A stretch of DNA of 64,000 bases from Corynebacterium hindlerae (GTDB lineage Bacteria > Actinomycetota > Actinomycetes > Mycobacteriales > Mycobacteriaceae). This document shows, piece by piece, positions 18,372 through 28,200 of the stretch. The notes beneath the pieces are model-generated. The model was not told the origin of the DNA, made no database searches, and was given only the letters and a program-made list of their open reading frames with translations. A program made the position numbers and the translations under genes. The stretch lies in NCBI RefSeq assembly GCF_014117265.1, contig NZ_CP059833.1:1023069-1087068 (forward strand). Direction: 5' to 3'. How positions within the stretch are numbered: the first letter of the stretch is position 1; every line of letters starts with the position of its first letter.

Positions 18372-20237
18372 TTATTCCACGGTCACGGACTTGGCCAGGT
18401 TGCGGGGCTTGTCAATGTCCTCATTGCCGCACTGGCGGGCAATCTCGGCGGCCAGGAACTGCAGTGGCACGGTGGCGAGCAGTGGCTGCATGATCGTGGA
18501 GGACTGCGGGATGCGGATGAGCCAGTTTGCGAATGGCTCCACGGCGTCGTCGCCCTCTTCCGCGATGACGATGGTCTTGGCGCCGCGTGCGCGGATCTCC
18601 TGGATGTTGGAGACGATCTTGGAGTGCAGCACTTTCACACCCCGTGGGGACGGAACAACCACGACAACTGGCAGGTCGTCCTCGATCAGGGCGATCGGGC
18701 CGTGCTTGAGCTCGCCGGCAGCGAAGCCCTCAGCGTGAATGTAGGCCAGTTCCTTGAGCTTCAGCGCACCTTCCAAGGCAACGGGGAAACCGACGCCACG
18801 GCCGAGGAACAGCATGGTTTTGATAGCGCCCAGCACGCGGGCAATCTCAGTGACCTGATCCCCACACTTCAGCACCTCAGCGATCTTGGCTGGGGTTTCT
18901 TCCAGCGCTTCCCAGATCTCCTTGATCTCGTCAGGGTACTTGGTGCCCTTGGCCTGCGCCAGGGCGAGACCCACGATGTAGTTCGCAGCGACCTGTGCCA
19001 GGAATGCCTTGGTGGAGGCAACACCGATTTCCGGGCCAGCGTGGGTGTACAGCACGGCGTCGGACTCGCGTGGAATCTGGGAACCGTTGGTGTTGCACAC
19101 AGCGAGCACCTTGGCGCCCTGGGTCTTGGCGTGACGGACGGCCTCGAGGGTGTCGGCGGTCTCACCGGACTGGGACACAGCGACGACGAGGGTGTTGGAA
19201 TCCAGAACTGGGTCGCGGTAGCGGAATTCGGAGGCCACCTCGATCTCCACTGGGATGCGGACCCAGTGCTCAATCGCGTACTTGGCCAGCAGACCAGAGT
19301 GGTAGGCCGAACCACAGGCAACGACGAAGACCTTGTTGATCGCCTTGAGTTCCTGCTCAGAGATGTTGTCCTCGTCGAGCACGATGCGACCGTCAACGAA
19401 GTGTCCCACGAGCGTATCGCGGACGGCATCTGGCTGTTCGAAGATTTCCTTCATCATGAAGGAATCGAAGCCGCCCTTTTCCGCCGCTGCCAAATCCCAG
19501 TCAATGGTGAAGGATTTTCCTTCGGCTGGGGTCCCATCAAAGTTCAGGATCTCGCAGGAATCAGCGGTGATGATCACGACGCTGTCCTGGCCGAGCTCAA
19601 TAGCGTTCTTGGTGTGCTCGATGAAGGCCGCGACGTCGGACCCTAAGAACATCTCCCCTTCACCCACGCCCACGATCAGCGGGGTGGAACGGCGTGCCGC
19701 GATCACGGTGTCCGGGTGATCCGCATGAGTAAACAGCAGGGTAAAAGCACCCTCCAGGCGGTTCAGGACCTTCATAGCGGAGGCTTTGAAATCGCCGGCG
19801 GTGTCCCCGTCGTTGTAGGCGAGTGCCAGCAGGTGGGTCGCAACCTCGGAGTCGGTCTCGGACTTGAGTTCGATGCCCTTGCTTTCCAGCTCAGCACGCA
19901 GCGGTGCGAAGTTCTCGATGATGCCGTTGTGGACGATGGCAACCTTGCCGTCAAAGGAAAGGTGTGGGTGCGCATTCTGGTCGGTAGGGCGACCGTGGGT
20001 TGCCCAGCGAGTGTGCCCGATCGCGGTGGTGCCGGCGAGGTTGTCCGCGCCAACTTCAACGATGCGGTCTTCTAGGTTGGCGAGCTTACCAGCGCGCTTA
20101 ACGACGCTCACTGCCCCCGCCCCATTCGCCACCGCGACACCAGAAGAGTCGTAGCCACGGTACTCCATGCGACGCAGCGCCTCGACAGCGATGTTCAGGC
20201 CTTGCTGCTTACCTACATATCCAACGATTCCACACAT
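18372..20237 (-). CDS. glmS: Glucosamine-fructose-6-phosphate aminotransferase (isomerising)
   Basis: Makes glucosamine-6-phosphate from fructose-6-phosphate and glutamine, the first step to UDP-GlcNAc. The 621-residue protein has the N-terminal glutaminase with the nucleophile Cys2 (MCGIVGYVG), followed by two SIS sugar-isomerase domains (about 300-430 and 470-600; VACGSAYHSG, VAVSQSGETADT, FLGRGVGFPVALEGALKLKE). The C-terminal tail KSVTVE is the conserved end. Full length. Its pathway partner glmM is 3 kb away. No glmS ribozyme is visible upstream, as expected for actinobacteria. Confidence 0.97.
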   Translation of the reverse strand: MCGIVGYVGKQQGLNIAVEALRRMEYRGYDSSGVAVANGAGAVSVVKRAGKLANLEDRIVEVGADNLAGTTAIGHTRWATHGRPTDQNAHPHLSFDGKVAIVHNGIIENFAPLRAELESKGIELKSETDSEVATHLLALAYNDGDTAGDFKASAMKVLNRLEGAFTLLFTHADHPDTVIAARRSTPLIVGVGEGEMFLGSDVAAFIEHTKNAIELGQDSVVIITADSCEILNFDGTPAEGKSFTIDWDLAAAEKGGFDSFMMKEIFEQPDAVRDTLVGHFVDGRIVLDEDNISEQELKAINKVFVVACGSAYHSGLLAKYAIEHWVRIPVEIEVASEFRYRDPVLDSNTLVVAVSQSGETADTLEAVRHAKTQGAKVLAVCNTNGSQIPRESDAVLYTHAGPEIGVASTKAFLAQVAANYIVGLALAQAKGTKYPDEIKEIWEALEETPAKIAEVLKCGDQVTEIARVLGAIKTMLFLGRGVGFPVALEGALKLKELAYIHAEGFAAGELKHGPIALIEDDLPVVVVVPSPRGVKVLHSKIVSNIQEIRARGAKTIVIAEEGDDAVEPFANWLIRIPQSSTIMQPLLATVPLQFLAAEIARQCGNEDIDKPRNLAKSVTVE

Positions 20238-20359
20238 ACAGCAGATTCTAAATGCAAAAACCCTATTGTCTTGTCATTCGGTGGCTAGTTCTTTCCGAAA
20301 AAGTAGCTTTTCCCAGGTCTCAGCTTCTGCTATCAGCTAACCTCAAGCCGGTTTTCCAC

Positions 20360-20365
20360 TATCCT
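20360..20365 (+). promoter_or_regulatory. -10 element of a probable leaderless promoter
   Basis: tatcct (20360-20365) lies 8 bases before the GTG at 20374, a spacing that would place the transcript start at the start codon. No Shine-Dalgarno sequence precedes the GTG. The -35 is not clear. It lies in the 136-base divergent gap to glmS. Confidence 0.45.
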
Positions 20366-20373
20366 TAACAGGT

Positions 20374-21213
20374 GTGGCTGAGAATTTGAACAAACTCGTG
20401 AGCAAACTGTCCAAGCGTGGCCCGCACCGGGTCCTCGTCGGCGACCTGGAATATGCTGGTCTGCCAGGAAAGATTTATACGCCAGCAGAAGGAAATGGTC
20501 TTCCTGCTGTTGCGTTCGGCCACGATTGGATGACCGACATCAAGCGTTATCACGCGACCCTGCGTCACCTCGCTTCGTGGGGAATCGTGGTCGCCGCTCC
20601 GAACACTGAAAAAGGCTTTATGCCGGATCACCGCGGTTTCGCGGCAGACTTGGAGACGACTCTCCAGATCCTCACCGGAGTCAAACTAGGTACCGGTGCT
20701 GTGACTGTCGCACCGGGAAAGATCGGTTTCGCTGGCCACGGCATGGGCGCCGGGTGCGCCGTTTTGGCAGCTGCCGGACGCAATCACATCAAAGCGGTGG
20801 CGGCCCTTTACCCTGCTGCGACCTCTCCTTCTTGTGAGGACGCAGCTATGAACGTTAACGTCCCGGGATTCGTCCTAGGCCAAACGGAGCGCGACTTTGT
20901 CACTACCGGTAATCCGGTGAATGTGGCCGCTCGTTGGGCGGGTTCCTGCACATATCGCGAGATCGAGGGCGCAACCCAGCAGGGTTTCCCCGAATTGTCC
21001 TTCTCTCGGTTGGCCGTCGGTATGGGACGCCCACAGACTGGGGCGCAGGAAATCACCCGCGCATTACTCACAGGCTTCCTCCTGCACCGGCTGGATGGCC
21101 AGCACAAGTACTCTGGTTTCTCCAACGCGGAGGCCACGGCAAAGAAAGTCACCAGTTTTGACGCCACCGGGGTTCGCCTGAAGCTCGACGAGATCGAGCA
21201 CACCGCCTTCTAA
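20374..21213 (+). CDS. Alpha/beta-hydrolase-fold protein lacking the usual nucleophile
   Basis: A 279-residue protein resembling dienelactone hydrolase and Rv3438-type proteins: GHDWMTD oxyanion region (about 49-55), then the nucleophile elbow region KIGFAGHGMGAG (about 119-130). The elbow reads G-H-G-M-G rather than G-x-S-x-G, so position 126 is Gly instead of the catalytic Ser or Cys. The fold is otherwise intact. It may be a non-enzymatic binding protein or use another residue. GTG start at 20374, probably leaderless. It sits between glmS and the ESX-linked operon, as in mycobacteria (from memory). Function unknown. Confidence 0.78.
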   Translation: MAENLNKLVSKLSKRGPHRVLVGDLEYAGLPGKIYTPAEGNGLPAVAFGHDWMTDIKRYHATLRHLASWGIVVAAPNTEKGFMPDHRGFAADLETTLQILTGVKLGTGAVTVAPGKIGFAGHGMGAGCAVLAAAGRNHIKAVAALYPAATSPSCEDAAMNVNVPGFVLGQTERDFVTTGNPVNVAARWAGSCTYREIEGATQQGFPELSFSRLAVGMGRPQTGAQEITRALLTGFLLHRLDGQHKYSGFSNAEATAKKVTSFDATGVRLKLDEIEHTAF

Positions 21214-21440
21214 CCGCGCTGACTCCGCAGCACACTCCGCACCGCAGTCGGTCGTCCCACTCGGGGGCCACGAGGCTGCGGTGCTGCGCTTATCGACGCC
21301 ACAGGCTGCTCACTCACCGCCTTCCGCGCATTCGCTGCTGTGTTATTCGCTTGGGCAAGTTCAGCTTCAAAATCAGCCATGCGCTGCGCAGCCCGCTCAC
21401 GGAATCGCTCCATCACCGTGTCAAAGTCGGGTTTCACCAC
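21210..21440 (-). CDS. Small hypothetical protein, last gene of the ESX-linked operon
   Basis: A 76-residue basic protein (MVKPDFDTVMERFRERAAQR) with an N-terminal amphipathic helix or coiled coil (about 5-45) and an Arg/Pro-rich tail. No signal peptide or membrane segment. It overlaps the end of the upstream 467-residue gene by seven bases, and its own end overlaps the convergent hydrolase gene by four. Family not recognised. The tight overlap and coding-like sequence support a real gene, co-expressed with the next two. Confidence 0.6.
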   Translation of the reverse strand: MVKPDFDTVMERFRERAAQRMADFEAELAQANNTAANARKAVSEQPVASISAAPQPRGPRVGRPTAVRSVLRSQRG

Positions 21441-22837
21441 GCACCTGCCTTTCGAGCCACACCGCTACTTGCCAGCTCTGGTTCCGGTGCCGGTGGTGGC
21501 TCTGCGACAACTGGTGGCTCCTCAGCAACCGGCGGTGGCGGAACGTGCTGCTTCGGTGGTGGCGGAGGCTCCTCAGCAACCGGCGGTGGCGGAACGTGCT
21601 GCTTCGGTGGTGGCGGAGGCTCCTCAGCAACCGGCGGTGGCGGAACGTGCTGCTTCGGTGGTGGCGGAGGCTCCTCAGCAACCGGCGGTGGCGGTTCTGC
21701 GGCAGGAGGAGCTTCTGGTTCGGGCGCAGCAACGCACTCCTCTAACGCGGTGATAATCACGCCGATGATGGCGACCATGATTCCAATTCCAAGGACGGCC
21801 GACAGTGGCGAGGAATCGCATTCCGGTGTGTCAGTTTCGGTCTCGCAATCCGCTGGCTCTTCGGGGACGTCCGCCGGTGCCTCGCAGTCCTTGACTGCAG
21901 GTGGTTCCACTGCCGAAGGTTCGACAGGTGCTGGCGTTTTAGGCTCAAATGTTGGTTCCGGAAGTTTCTCTACCGGTGGTTCCACAGTGGCAGGTTGCAC
22001 GGGTGGCGCTGTCGGTGCAGGCGACACTTCCGGTGCAGTGGGCGGTGCCGGTGGCGTAGCCGCTGGCGTTGTCGCTGGTGCGGGGCCGGGCGCTGGGCCC
22101 GCCGGTGCCGGAGCCGGTGCCGGTGCAGGTGGCGCCGAAGCCGGAGCGACGTCGCATGGTGGCGCTGGTGGGCATTCCACGGGTTGTTCGCACGCGAGAG
22201 GTACTGGTTGGATATCTTCCCCGCAGATCTCGGAGCCCCGCTGGATGAGTTGGTTGTAAATGTCGGATACGCACGTGTCGCGTTCCGCCGCAATCCCTAT
22301 TACCCCGCTTCCGCACTGGTTGATGAGCGAATCGGCGGCGGAGAGTACAGCGCGGTACTCCCTGGGGTGTTTTTCCTTATTGATCATTCGTAGCAACGAA
22401 CACAGTTGTGACACCGTTGATTTGGTCTCTGAGCACAGTTTTTCGGCGCACTCCCCTGTGGTCTTTTCCACGTCGTCGAGCCGATCTGCTGCCTTTGTGG
22501 TGTCTTCGCCGAATTCCTCGGCTTTTTCGTCCGATGCGATCCAATCCCAGGCTTTGGAGATGAGCGTTTCCGTGATGGCTCCCCCGATGATGCCGACGAG
22601 CATGGCACCAATCTGCGGCAGAACTCGCCCGTTTTTCACTCCAGTTGCCCGGCCACCAGACGTGATGTCGGTCTGCTTTTTGCGCAGCTCATTGGTGTCA
22701 ATGCCCGCTGTGCTGTTCAACGCTTCAGCTACTTTGTCGGAAGAATGCGCAGGGCCATTCCAGTCGGCTCCGGCGGCAACGCGTAAGGATTCAATTGCTT
22801 CGTCGTAAAGCCGCTGCGCTTTCTTTACTTTGCCCAT
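21434..22837 (-). CDS. Ala/Pro-rich membrane protein with tandem repeats, ESX-linked
   Basis: A 467-residue protein in the position of Rv3439c of M. tuberculosis (from memory). Seen: an N-terminal helical part (1-60), a hydrophobic segment (about 78-100, IGAMLVGIIGGAITETL), a Cys-containing helical region (about 120-205), a long Pro/Ala-rich stretch (about 215-335), a clear transmembrane segment (about 350-370, LGIGIMVAIIGVIITALEE), then Pro-rich repeats PPPPVAEEPPPPPKQHV three times and a partial fourth. No signal peptide. The start overlaps the upstream gene by 13 bases. The Pro-rich tail could span or bind the cell wall. A role in ESX-4 secretion is inferred from linkage only. Confidence 0.75.
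   Translation of the reverse strand: MGKVKKAQRLYDEAIESLRVAAGADWNGPAHSSDKVAEALNSTAGIDTNELRKKQTDITSGGRATGVKNGRVLPQIGAMLVGIIGGAITETLISKAWDWIASDEKAEEFGEDTTKAADRLDDVEKTTGECAEKLCSETKSTVSQLCSLLRMINKEKHPREYRAVLSAADSLINQCGSGVIGIAAERDTCVSDIYNQLIQRGSEICGEDIQPVPLACEQPVECPPAPPCDVAPASAPPAPAPAPAPAGPAPGPAPATTPAATPPAPPTAPEVSPAPTAPPVQPATVEPPVEKLPEPTFEPKTPAPVEPSAVEPPAVKDCEAPADVPEEPADCETETDTPECDSSPLSAVLGIGIMVAIIGVIITALEECVAAPEPEAPPAAEPPPPVAEEPPPPPKQHVPPPPVAEEPPPPPKQHVPPPPVAEEPPPPPKQHVPPPPVAEEPPVVAEPPPAPEPELASSGVARKAGAW
21518..21694 (-). repeat. 51-bp tandem repeat inside the Pro-rich gene
   Basis: Three identical 51-bp units (21518-21568, 21569-21619, 21620-21670) plus 24 bases of a fourth. They encode the 17-residue unit PPPPVAEEPPPPPKQHV. 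Exact identity at the DNA level implies recent expansion, so copy number probably differs between strains. Confidence 0.95.
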
Positions 22838-23148
22838 GTCAGCCCCTGCTGCGCTACTGCGTCGAGTGCCGCTTCGTTGTGGGTGTCCGCCTCGCCCACG
22901 GTCGTAACGTCCCGGCGCGCTGCATCGGTCACCGCCACGGTTTGCTGCATGAGCTCGAGATTTCGCCGGTGCAGCGCCGAGTACACCTGATTCAAGGCAG
23001 CGCCGTGACCTGCGAAATCACGTCCGGCGGCCAGAGCGGAGAAGCCTGGCGTGATTGCTCGGTGGCGTGTGATTTCCGTTTCGGTGGCGTCGATAAGGCT
23101 GCGCAATACGTTGGTGCTTGCCAGCACATCGACCTTCAGATCGAACAC
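22825..23148 (-). CDS. Small ESX-associated helical protein (Rv3440c/EspC-like position)
   Basis: A 107-residue all-helical protein (MFDLKVDVLASTNVLRSLID onward), of the size and helix pattern of small type VII-associated proteins that pair with larger partners. It lacks a WxG motif. GTG start at 23148, with an aggggga ribosome site eight bases upstream. Its end overlaps the 467-residue gene by 13 bases. In mycobacteria a similar small gene stands beside glmM within the ESX-4 neighbourhood (from memory). Secretion is possible but not shown. Confidence 0.68.
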   Translation of the reverse strand: MFDLKVDVLASTNVLRSLIDATETEITRHRAITPGFSALAAGRDFAGHGAALNQVYSALHRRNLELMQQTVAVTDAARRDVTTVGEADTHNEAALDAVAQQGLTWAK

Positions 23149-23246
23149 AAAAATTCCCCCTGTGAAAAGTCAGATTAGTGAAAACCCCTTCACTATGTTT
23201 TGACTCTCCACAGGGGGCAAAAGGTTCCCTCGCGGCGAAAACTTTT

Positions 23247-24590
23247 TTACACGGCGGCCACAACTGCAGCGAGGCGACCTGCGATCCGCACTGCGGTATC
23301 GGCGTCTGCGGCTTCCACCATCACTCGGAAAATTTCTTCAGTGCCGGAGGCTCGGAGCAGGACGCGGCCGGCTTCCCCGAGCTCCGCCTCAGCCTCGGCG
23401 ATCGCACTAATGACGCGCTCGTCCGACATAATGACGGATTTGTCCGTAACCGGGACATTGATGAGCTTCTGTGGCAGCACGGTCATCGCCCCTGCCAGAG
23501 TCTTTAGCGATGATGCGGTTTCCGCCATCCGCGCCATCAGAGTCAAGCCGGTGAGGATACCGTCTCCGGTAGTGCCATAGTCGGGGATCACCACGTGGCC
23601 GGACTGCTCGCCGCCCAGCGACAGGCTCGAACGACGCAGCTCTTCCAGCACGTACCGGTCTCCCACCTTGGTGGTCTTCACTTCAATGCCGGCATCTTTC
23701 ATCGCCAGCATCAATCCGAGGTTGGACATGACCGTGGCAACGAGGGTGTTCTTCCGCAGCTCACCGTTTTCCTTCATTGCGATCGCCAGAATCGCCATGA
23801 TCTGGTCCCCGTCGACCACGTTTCCGTCGGCGTCGACGGCCAGGCACCGGTCAGCATCGCCGTCATGGGATAAGCCAAGGTCAGCGCCATGCTTCACGAC
23901 GGCCTTCTGGATCTGTTCGATGTGAGTGGAACCGCAGTCCTCGTTGATGTTGTACGAGTTAGGCTTGTTGTGAATTGCCACAACTTCGGCGCCAGCCACT
24001 GCATACGCTAGCGGACCAACCTCAGATGCCGCACCGTTCGCGCAGTCCACCACTACTTTGATTCCGCTGAGGTCCGTCTTCACAGCCTCGGCCAAGTGAT
24101 TCAGGTACCGCTCCTGCGCGTCTGGGGCTTCCTCGATGACGCGTCCCACCCCATAACCAGTAGGGCCACAGTCCTGCATCGAGTTCATGACGCTTTCGAT
24201 TTCGTCTTCGACCTCATCAGCCAGCTTGTGCCCACCGGCGGCGAAGAACTTGATGCCATTGTCTGGCATTGGGTTGTGGCTCGCGGAGATCATCACGCCC
24301 ATGTCAGCGCCGTAGTCGTCGGTAAGGAATGCCACCGCAGGCGTAGGGAGCACTCCCACGCGCAACACGTCCACGCCACGCGACGCCATACCAGCCGATA
24401 GTGCCGCGGCCAGCATTTCTCCTGATACTCGTGGATCGCGACCCACCACAGCCGTTGGGCGTCTCTTAGAGCTACGGTTCTCTCTCGTGAGCACCTCTGC
24501 GGCTGCTTGTCCCAGGCGCAGCGCCAGGTTGACGGTCAGGTTTTCGTTGGCGAGTCCACGCACGCCGTCAGTTCCAAAGAGTCGAGCCAT
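23247..24590 (-). CDS. glmM: Phosphoglucosamine mutase
   Basis: Converts glucosamine-6-phosphate to glucosamine-1-phosphate, after GlmS in the UDP-GlcNAc pathway. From ATG 24590 ([15 protein letters not shown]) it has 447 residues. Motifs: active-site serine in ISASHNP (Ser104), the Mg-binding loop DGDADRC (about 240-250) and sugar-binding GEQSGH (about 325). The longer frame to 24695 carries an atypical Pro-rich leader and is rejected. The gene is followed by the ESX-linked operon in the same direction. Confidence 0.96.
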   Translation of the reverse strand: MARLFGTDGVRGLANENLTVNLALRLGQAAAEVLTRENRSSKRRPTAVVGRDPRVSGEMLAAALSAGMASRGVDVLRVGVLPTPAVAFLTDDYGADMGVMISASHNPMPDNGIKFFAAGGHKLADEVEDEIESVMNSMQDCGPTGYGVGRVIEEAPDAQERYLNHLAEAVKTDLSGIKVVVDCANGAASEVGPLAYAVAGAEVVAIHNKPNSYNINEDCGSTHIEQIQKAVVKHGADLGLSHDGDADRCLAVDADGNVVDGDQIMAILAIAMKENGELRKNTLVATVMSNLGLMLAMKDAGIEVKTTKVGDRYVLEELRRSSLSLGGEQSGHVVIPDYGTTGDGILTGLTLMARMAETASSLKTLAGAMTVLPQKLINVPVTDKSVIMSDERVISAIAEAEAELGEAGRVLLRASGTEEIFRVMVEAADADTAVRIAGRLAAVVAAV

Positions 24591-24765
24591 AGCTTTCATT
24601 ATGCCTTGGGCCCGGCTTATTTCTGGTAGCCGGGTTGATTGGGGCGCGGGAGGGTGTTCCATGTTCAACGATAGTGCCGGCATTTTCTTTGCCAATCGCT
24701 GGGATTTCGCATCTCCCGCACCTAGATGCTTTTCCAGCCCCTACGCCCGGCGGGTTAAACGCTAA

Positions 24766-24840
24766 GCCCCCGACATTACGCCCCCGACAATGCCCCAAAA
24801 TCGCCCCAATGAGCCCGAACTTCGGGCGGGTAATGTCGGG
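24766..24840. repeat. 75-bp cruciform repeat, copy 1
   Basis: The outer arms cccgacattac (24769-24779) and gtaatgtcggg (24830-24840) pair perfectly. An inner hairpin gcccgaa-c-ttcgggc (24813-24827) sits inside. The whole 75-bp unit recurs at 24940-25014 with one mismatch. It could be an intergenic repetitive element or a tandem binding structure. Confidence 0.9.
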
Positions 24841-24939
24841 ACCAAAAGAAACGCCGCCCCACCATCGACCAAAACGTAACTGCTGGGAATATTGGGGCAA
24901 TTGGGGATGTCCTGGCTACCGCGTTGTCCCCGACAATAC

Positions 24940-25014
24940 GCCCCCGACATTACGGCCCCGACAATGCCCCAAAATCGCCCCAATGAGCCCGAACTTCGGG
25001 CGGGTAATGTCGGG
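24940..25014. repeat. 75-bp cruciform repeat, copy 2
   Basis: Identical to 24766-24840 except for one base (acgg for acgc). The unit is preceded by an extra partial motif ccccgacaatacg (24929-24941), so the element looks built from shorter cccgacatt/a-type modules. Confidence 0.9.
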
Positions 25015-25100
25015 GACAACCCACAAACAACGCGACAAACCCCGCCTACCCCACCCAGACTAGGTCAATGTGAACCCCATCACTATATTAAAGGGGGGTG

Positions 25101-25117
25101 TTCCCATATTCTGGGAA
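25101..25117. promoter_or_regulatory. Candidate operator upstream of putA
   Basis: ttccca-tattc-tgggaa is a perfect 6-bp inverted repeat 111 bases before the putA start, next to an AT-rich stretch (ctatattaaa, 25083-25092) that could hold a -10. A proline- or carbon-responsive regulator could bind here; no regulator gene is adjacent. Confidence 0.3.
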
Positions 25118-25227
25118 TGACCTACACCAACCTGTGGCAGCATCGCCACCACTGATGAGGTCACAGTGGTCACCACACCAGTACCTGCTTTCTAATAAAA
25201 CACCAAGTTATCCCAAGGAGGCTAGCC

Positions 25228-28200
25228 TTGACCGACTCCCTTGCCACCGTTATTTCCCGCGCCGCTGACCAGGCATCCGCGTGGCACTCGTCGATTTCAG
25301 ATGACAATCAGATTTCTGAAATGGTCCGTCATGAGGGCGGTATCGATTTCACGATGCGTTTTGTGGATAAGGTTGCTCGCCCCTCCGACAACACGGCAGC
25401 TGCGAAGGCCCTCAGCGAGCTTCCTGATCCGCCCGGATTCGTGAGCGGTATCGACCGCCTGTTGTTCAAGGCCGGGGCGCAGATCGCTCCGCTGCTGCCG
25501 AGCATTGTCATTCCGACAGCTAAGCGCCGGTTCCGCCAGCTGGTGGGAGACCTCATTTTGGATGCAGATGGCGAGAAGCTCAACAAGCTCCTTGACGAGG
25601 CCGCCCAGCAGGGCGTACAGCTCAATCTCAACCTGCTCGGTGAGGCTGTCTTGGGAGAAAAGGAGTCAGACAAGCGACTGGCAGACACCATCGAACTGGT
25701 GAAGAACCCGCGCGTATCGTACGTTTCTATCAAGGCCTCGTCGGTCGCCGCGCAGCTGAATCAGTGGGACATGGAGGGCAGCTTGGAGCGCCTCAAGGAT
25801 CGTCTGCGTCCGCTGTACCGCGCTGCACGAGACAATGAGGTTTTTGTCAACCTGGACATGGAGGAATACAAGGACCTCCAGCTCACGGTGCGCCTGTTTA
25901 AAGAGCTGCTCAGCGAGAATGAATTCCACACCTATCACGCAGGCATTGTGCTCCAGGCTTATCTGCCAGACTCCTTCGCAGCGCTCCAGGAGATCACAGA
26001 ATTCGCCCGTGCCCGCACTGAACAGGGCGGTGCCAACATCAAAGTGCGCTTTGCTAAGGGCGCGAACCTGTCGATGGAAAAGGTCGAAGCTGAGCTGCAC
26101 GACTGGCCACAGGCCCCTTACCTGACCAAGCACGAGGTGGACGCGAACTACTACCGGATGCTTGACTACGTGCTCCAGCCGGAGAACGCTGACGCGATTC
26201 GCATCGGCGTGGCCAGCCACAACCTGTTCACCATCGCGTTTGCTAAAGAACTGGCCAAAGAACGTGGCGTGGAAAAACAGATCGACATGGAAATGCTACA
26301 GGGCATGGCGCCAGCGATCGGTGAGGAAATCCTCTACACGCCAGTGGTCCGCGCAGAAGACTTCGACGTCGCCGTCTCCTACCTGGTGCGCCGCTTGGAA
26401 GAAAACGGTGCTGAGGAAAACTTCCTTCACGCCCAAGCCGTCGGCGATTTCTCGGGTCAGCGCGATGCGTTTCTCCGCGCTGTAGCGGACCGGTGGAATG
26501 TGCGTGACACTCCGCAACGCGATCAGGACCGTGGCGTCGATAAGCAAGCGCGTTACTCCACTGGCGCGTTCCGCAACGAACCCGACACCGACCCGGCGTT
26601 GCAGGCCAACCGCGAGTGGGCCTTGCGCCACCTCGCCACAGACCCCGGCCCGACGCAATCCCCGCTGGTCACCGACCCGGCCGTCATCGATGAGGCCGTG
26701 GCCCGGGCCCGCGCGGCCGCCTCGCCGGATAACCGCGTGGAACTGCTGCTTCGGGCTGCGGATGCACTGGCACGGCACCGTGGTGATTTGGTCTCGGTCA
26801 TGGCGCATGAAGCGGGCAAGACGGTCGACCAATCGGACCCGGAGATTTCCGAGGCCATCGACTTCGCCACCTACTACGCCTCTTGCGCCGAACAGCTCGA
26901 TGACCGTTTCACCCCGCACGATGTGGTCGTGGTGACCCCGCCGTGGAACTTCCCCGTCGCTATCCCCATGGGTGGCGTGTTCGCTGCCCTGGCAGCTGGT
27001 GCGCGAGTGATTTTGAAGCCCGCACCACAAACCTTGCGCTGCGCCGAGGTGGCTGTGGCTGCCCTTCGCGAGGCAGGCATCACCGAGGACATACTCCAGA
27101 TGGTCAACGCCGACGAAGCCGAAGCCGGCAAACGCCTCATCTCCCACCCCGATGTGGACTGCGTGGTGCTCACCGGTGCCTCCGAGACCGCCAAGCTATT
27201 CCGCTCCTGGCGCCCAGAGATGAAGCTGCTGGCGGAAACCTCCGGTAAGAACGCCATCATCGTCACCCCGCACGCCGACCCTGACCTCGCGGTCGCCGAT
27301 GCCTACAAGTCAGCCTTCGGCCACTCCGGCCAGAAGTGCTCCGCCGCCTCCCTGCTGATCCTGGTGGGCGACTGCGGGCGTTTCAAGAGCCAGCTTGTCG
27401 ACGCCGTCTCCACCCTCCGCGTCGGCCGCGGCACCGACATCTCCACCACGATGAACGGCCTCATCGAAGCCCCAGGCGAAAAACTCAAGCGCGGCCTCAC
27501 CAAGCTGGAACCGGGAGAGTCGTGGCTGCTCAAGCCACGAGAAATCGAACCTGACCTGTGGACCCCAGGCATCCGTGACAACGTCCAGCCTGGCTCCTGG
27601 TTCCACACCACCGAGTGCTTCGGCCCCGTCACGGGCATCATGTACGCCTCCACGCTGGAAGAAGCCATCGAATGGCAAAACTCCACCGGGTTCGGACTCA
27701 CAGGTGGCCTGCATTCCCTCGACGAAGACGAAATCGCCTACTGGCGCGAACACGTTGAAGTAAGCAACGCCTACATCAACCGCGGTATCACCGGTGCGAT
27801 CGTGGAACGGCAGTCCTTCGGCGGTTGGAAGAACTCCGCCATTGGTCCTGGCGCCAAGGCTGGTGGCCCGAACTACGTGGCACAGTTCGGCACCTGGACC
27901 GACGGCACTTTGGAGCCGCTATCTGGCGTGTCCCTGTCGCCTGAGGTCACGCGCCAGCTGCGCGCCTCTTCCCTGTCAGATGAGGACCTCACCTGGGTCA
28001 CCCGCGCCGCCGAGCTGGACGCACAGGCCTGGGCCACCGAGTTCGCCGTGGAGCACGACCGCGCGGCACTGCGCTGCGAATCCAACGTGTTCCGCTACGT
28101 CCCGGCAGAGTCCTACCTGTACTACGCCTCGGACTTGTCTCCGCGCGAAGAGTTGCGGCTAAAGATCGCAAGCACTCTCACCGGGGTGCCTCTGGTTCGC

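Larger units (their letters stand above)
24591..25227. other. Long intergenic gap with structured repeats and the putA promoter region
   Basis: This 637-base gap between divergent glmM and putA has no convincing gene. It contains two copies of a 75-bp structured repeat (24766-24840 and 24940-25014), a degenerate inverted relative around 24890-24920, and a possible operator at 25101-25117. Open frames crossing the region are produced by the repeats. The gap's C/G-run-rich repeats contrast with the AT-richer 25070-25110. Confidence 0.7.

Noticed and set aside
21518..21694. 51-bp repeats considered as a CRISPR array
   Set aside because: Contiguous in-frame repeats with no unique spacers and no cas genes; the same applies to the 36-bp repeats at 55566.
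21351..22259. Plus-strand Gly-rich frame resembling a PE_PGRS-like protein
   Set aside because: Shadow of the Pro/Ala-rich leftward gene; Pro codons read as Gly on the other strand. The leftward frame has the start, overlaps and membrane segments of a real gene.
24635..25063. Open frames on both strands across the 75-bp repeats
   Set aside because: They arise because the repeat length is divisible by three and stop-poor; no ribosome sites and identical peptides from each copy.
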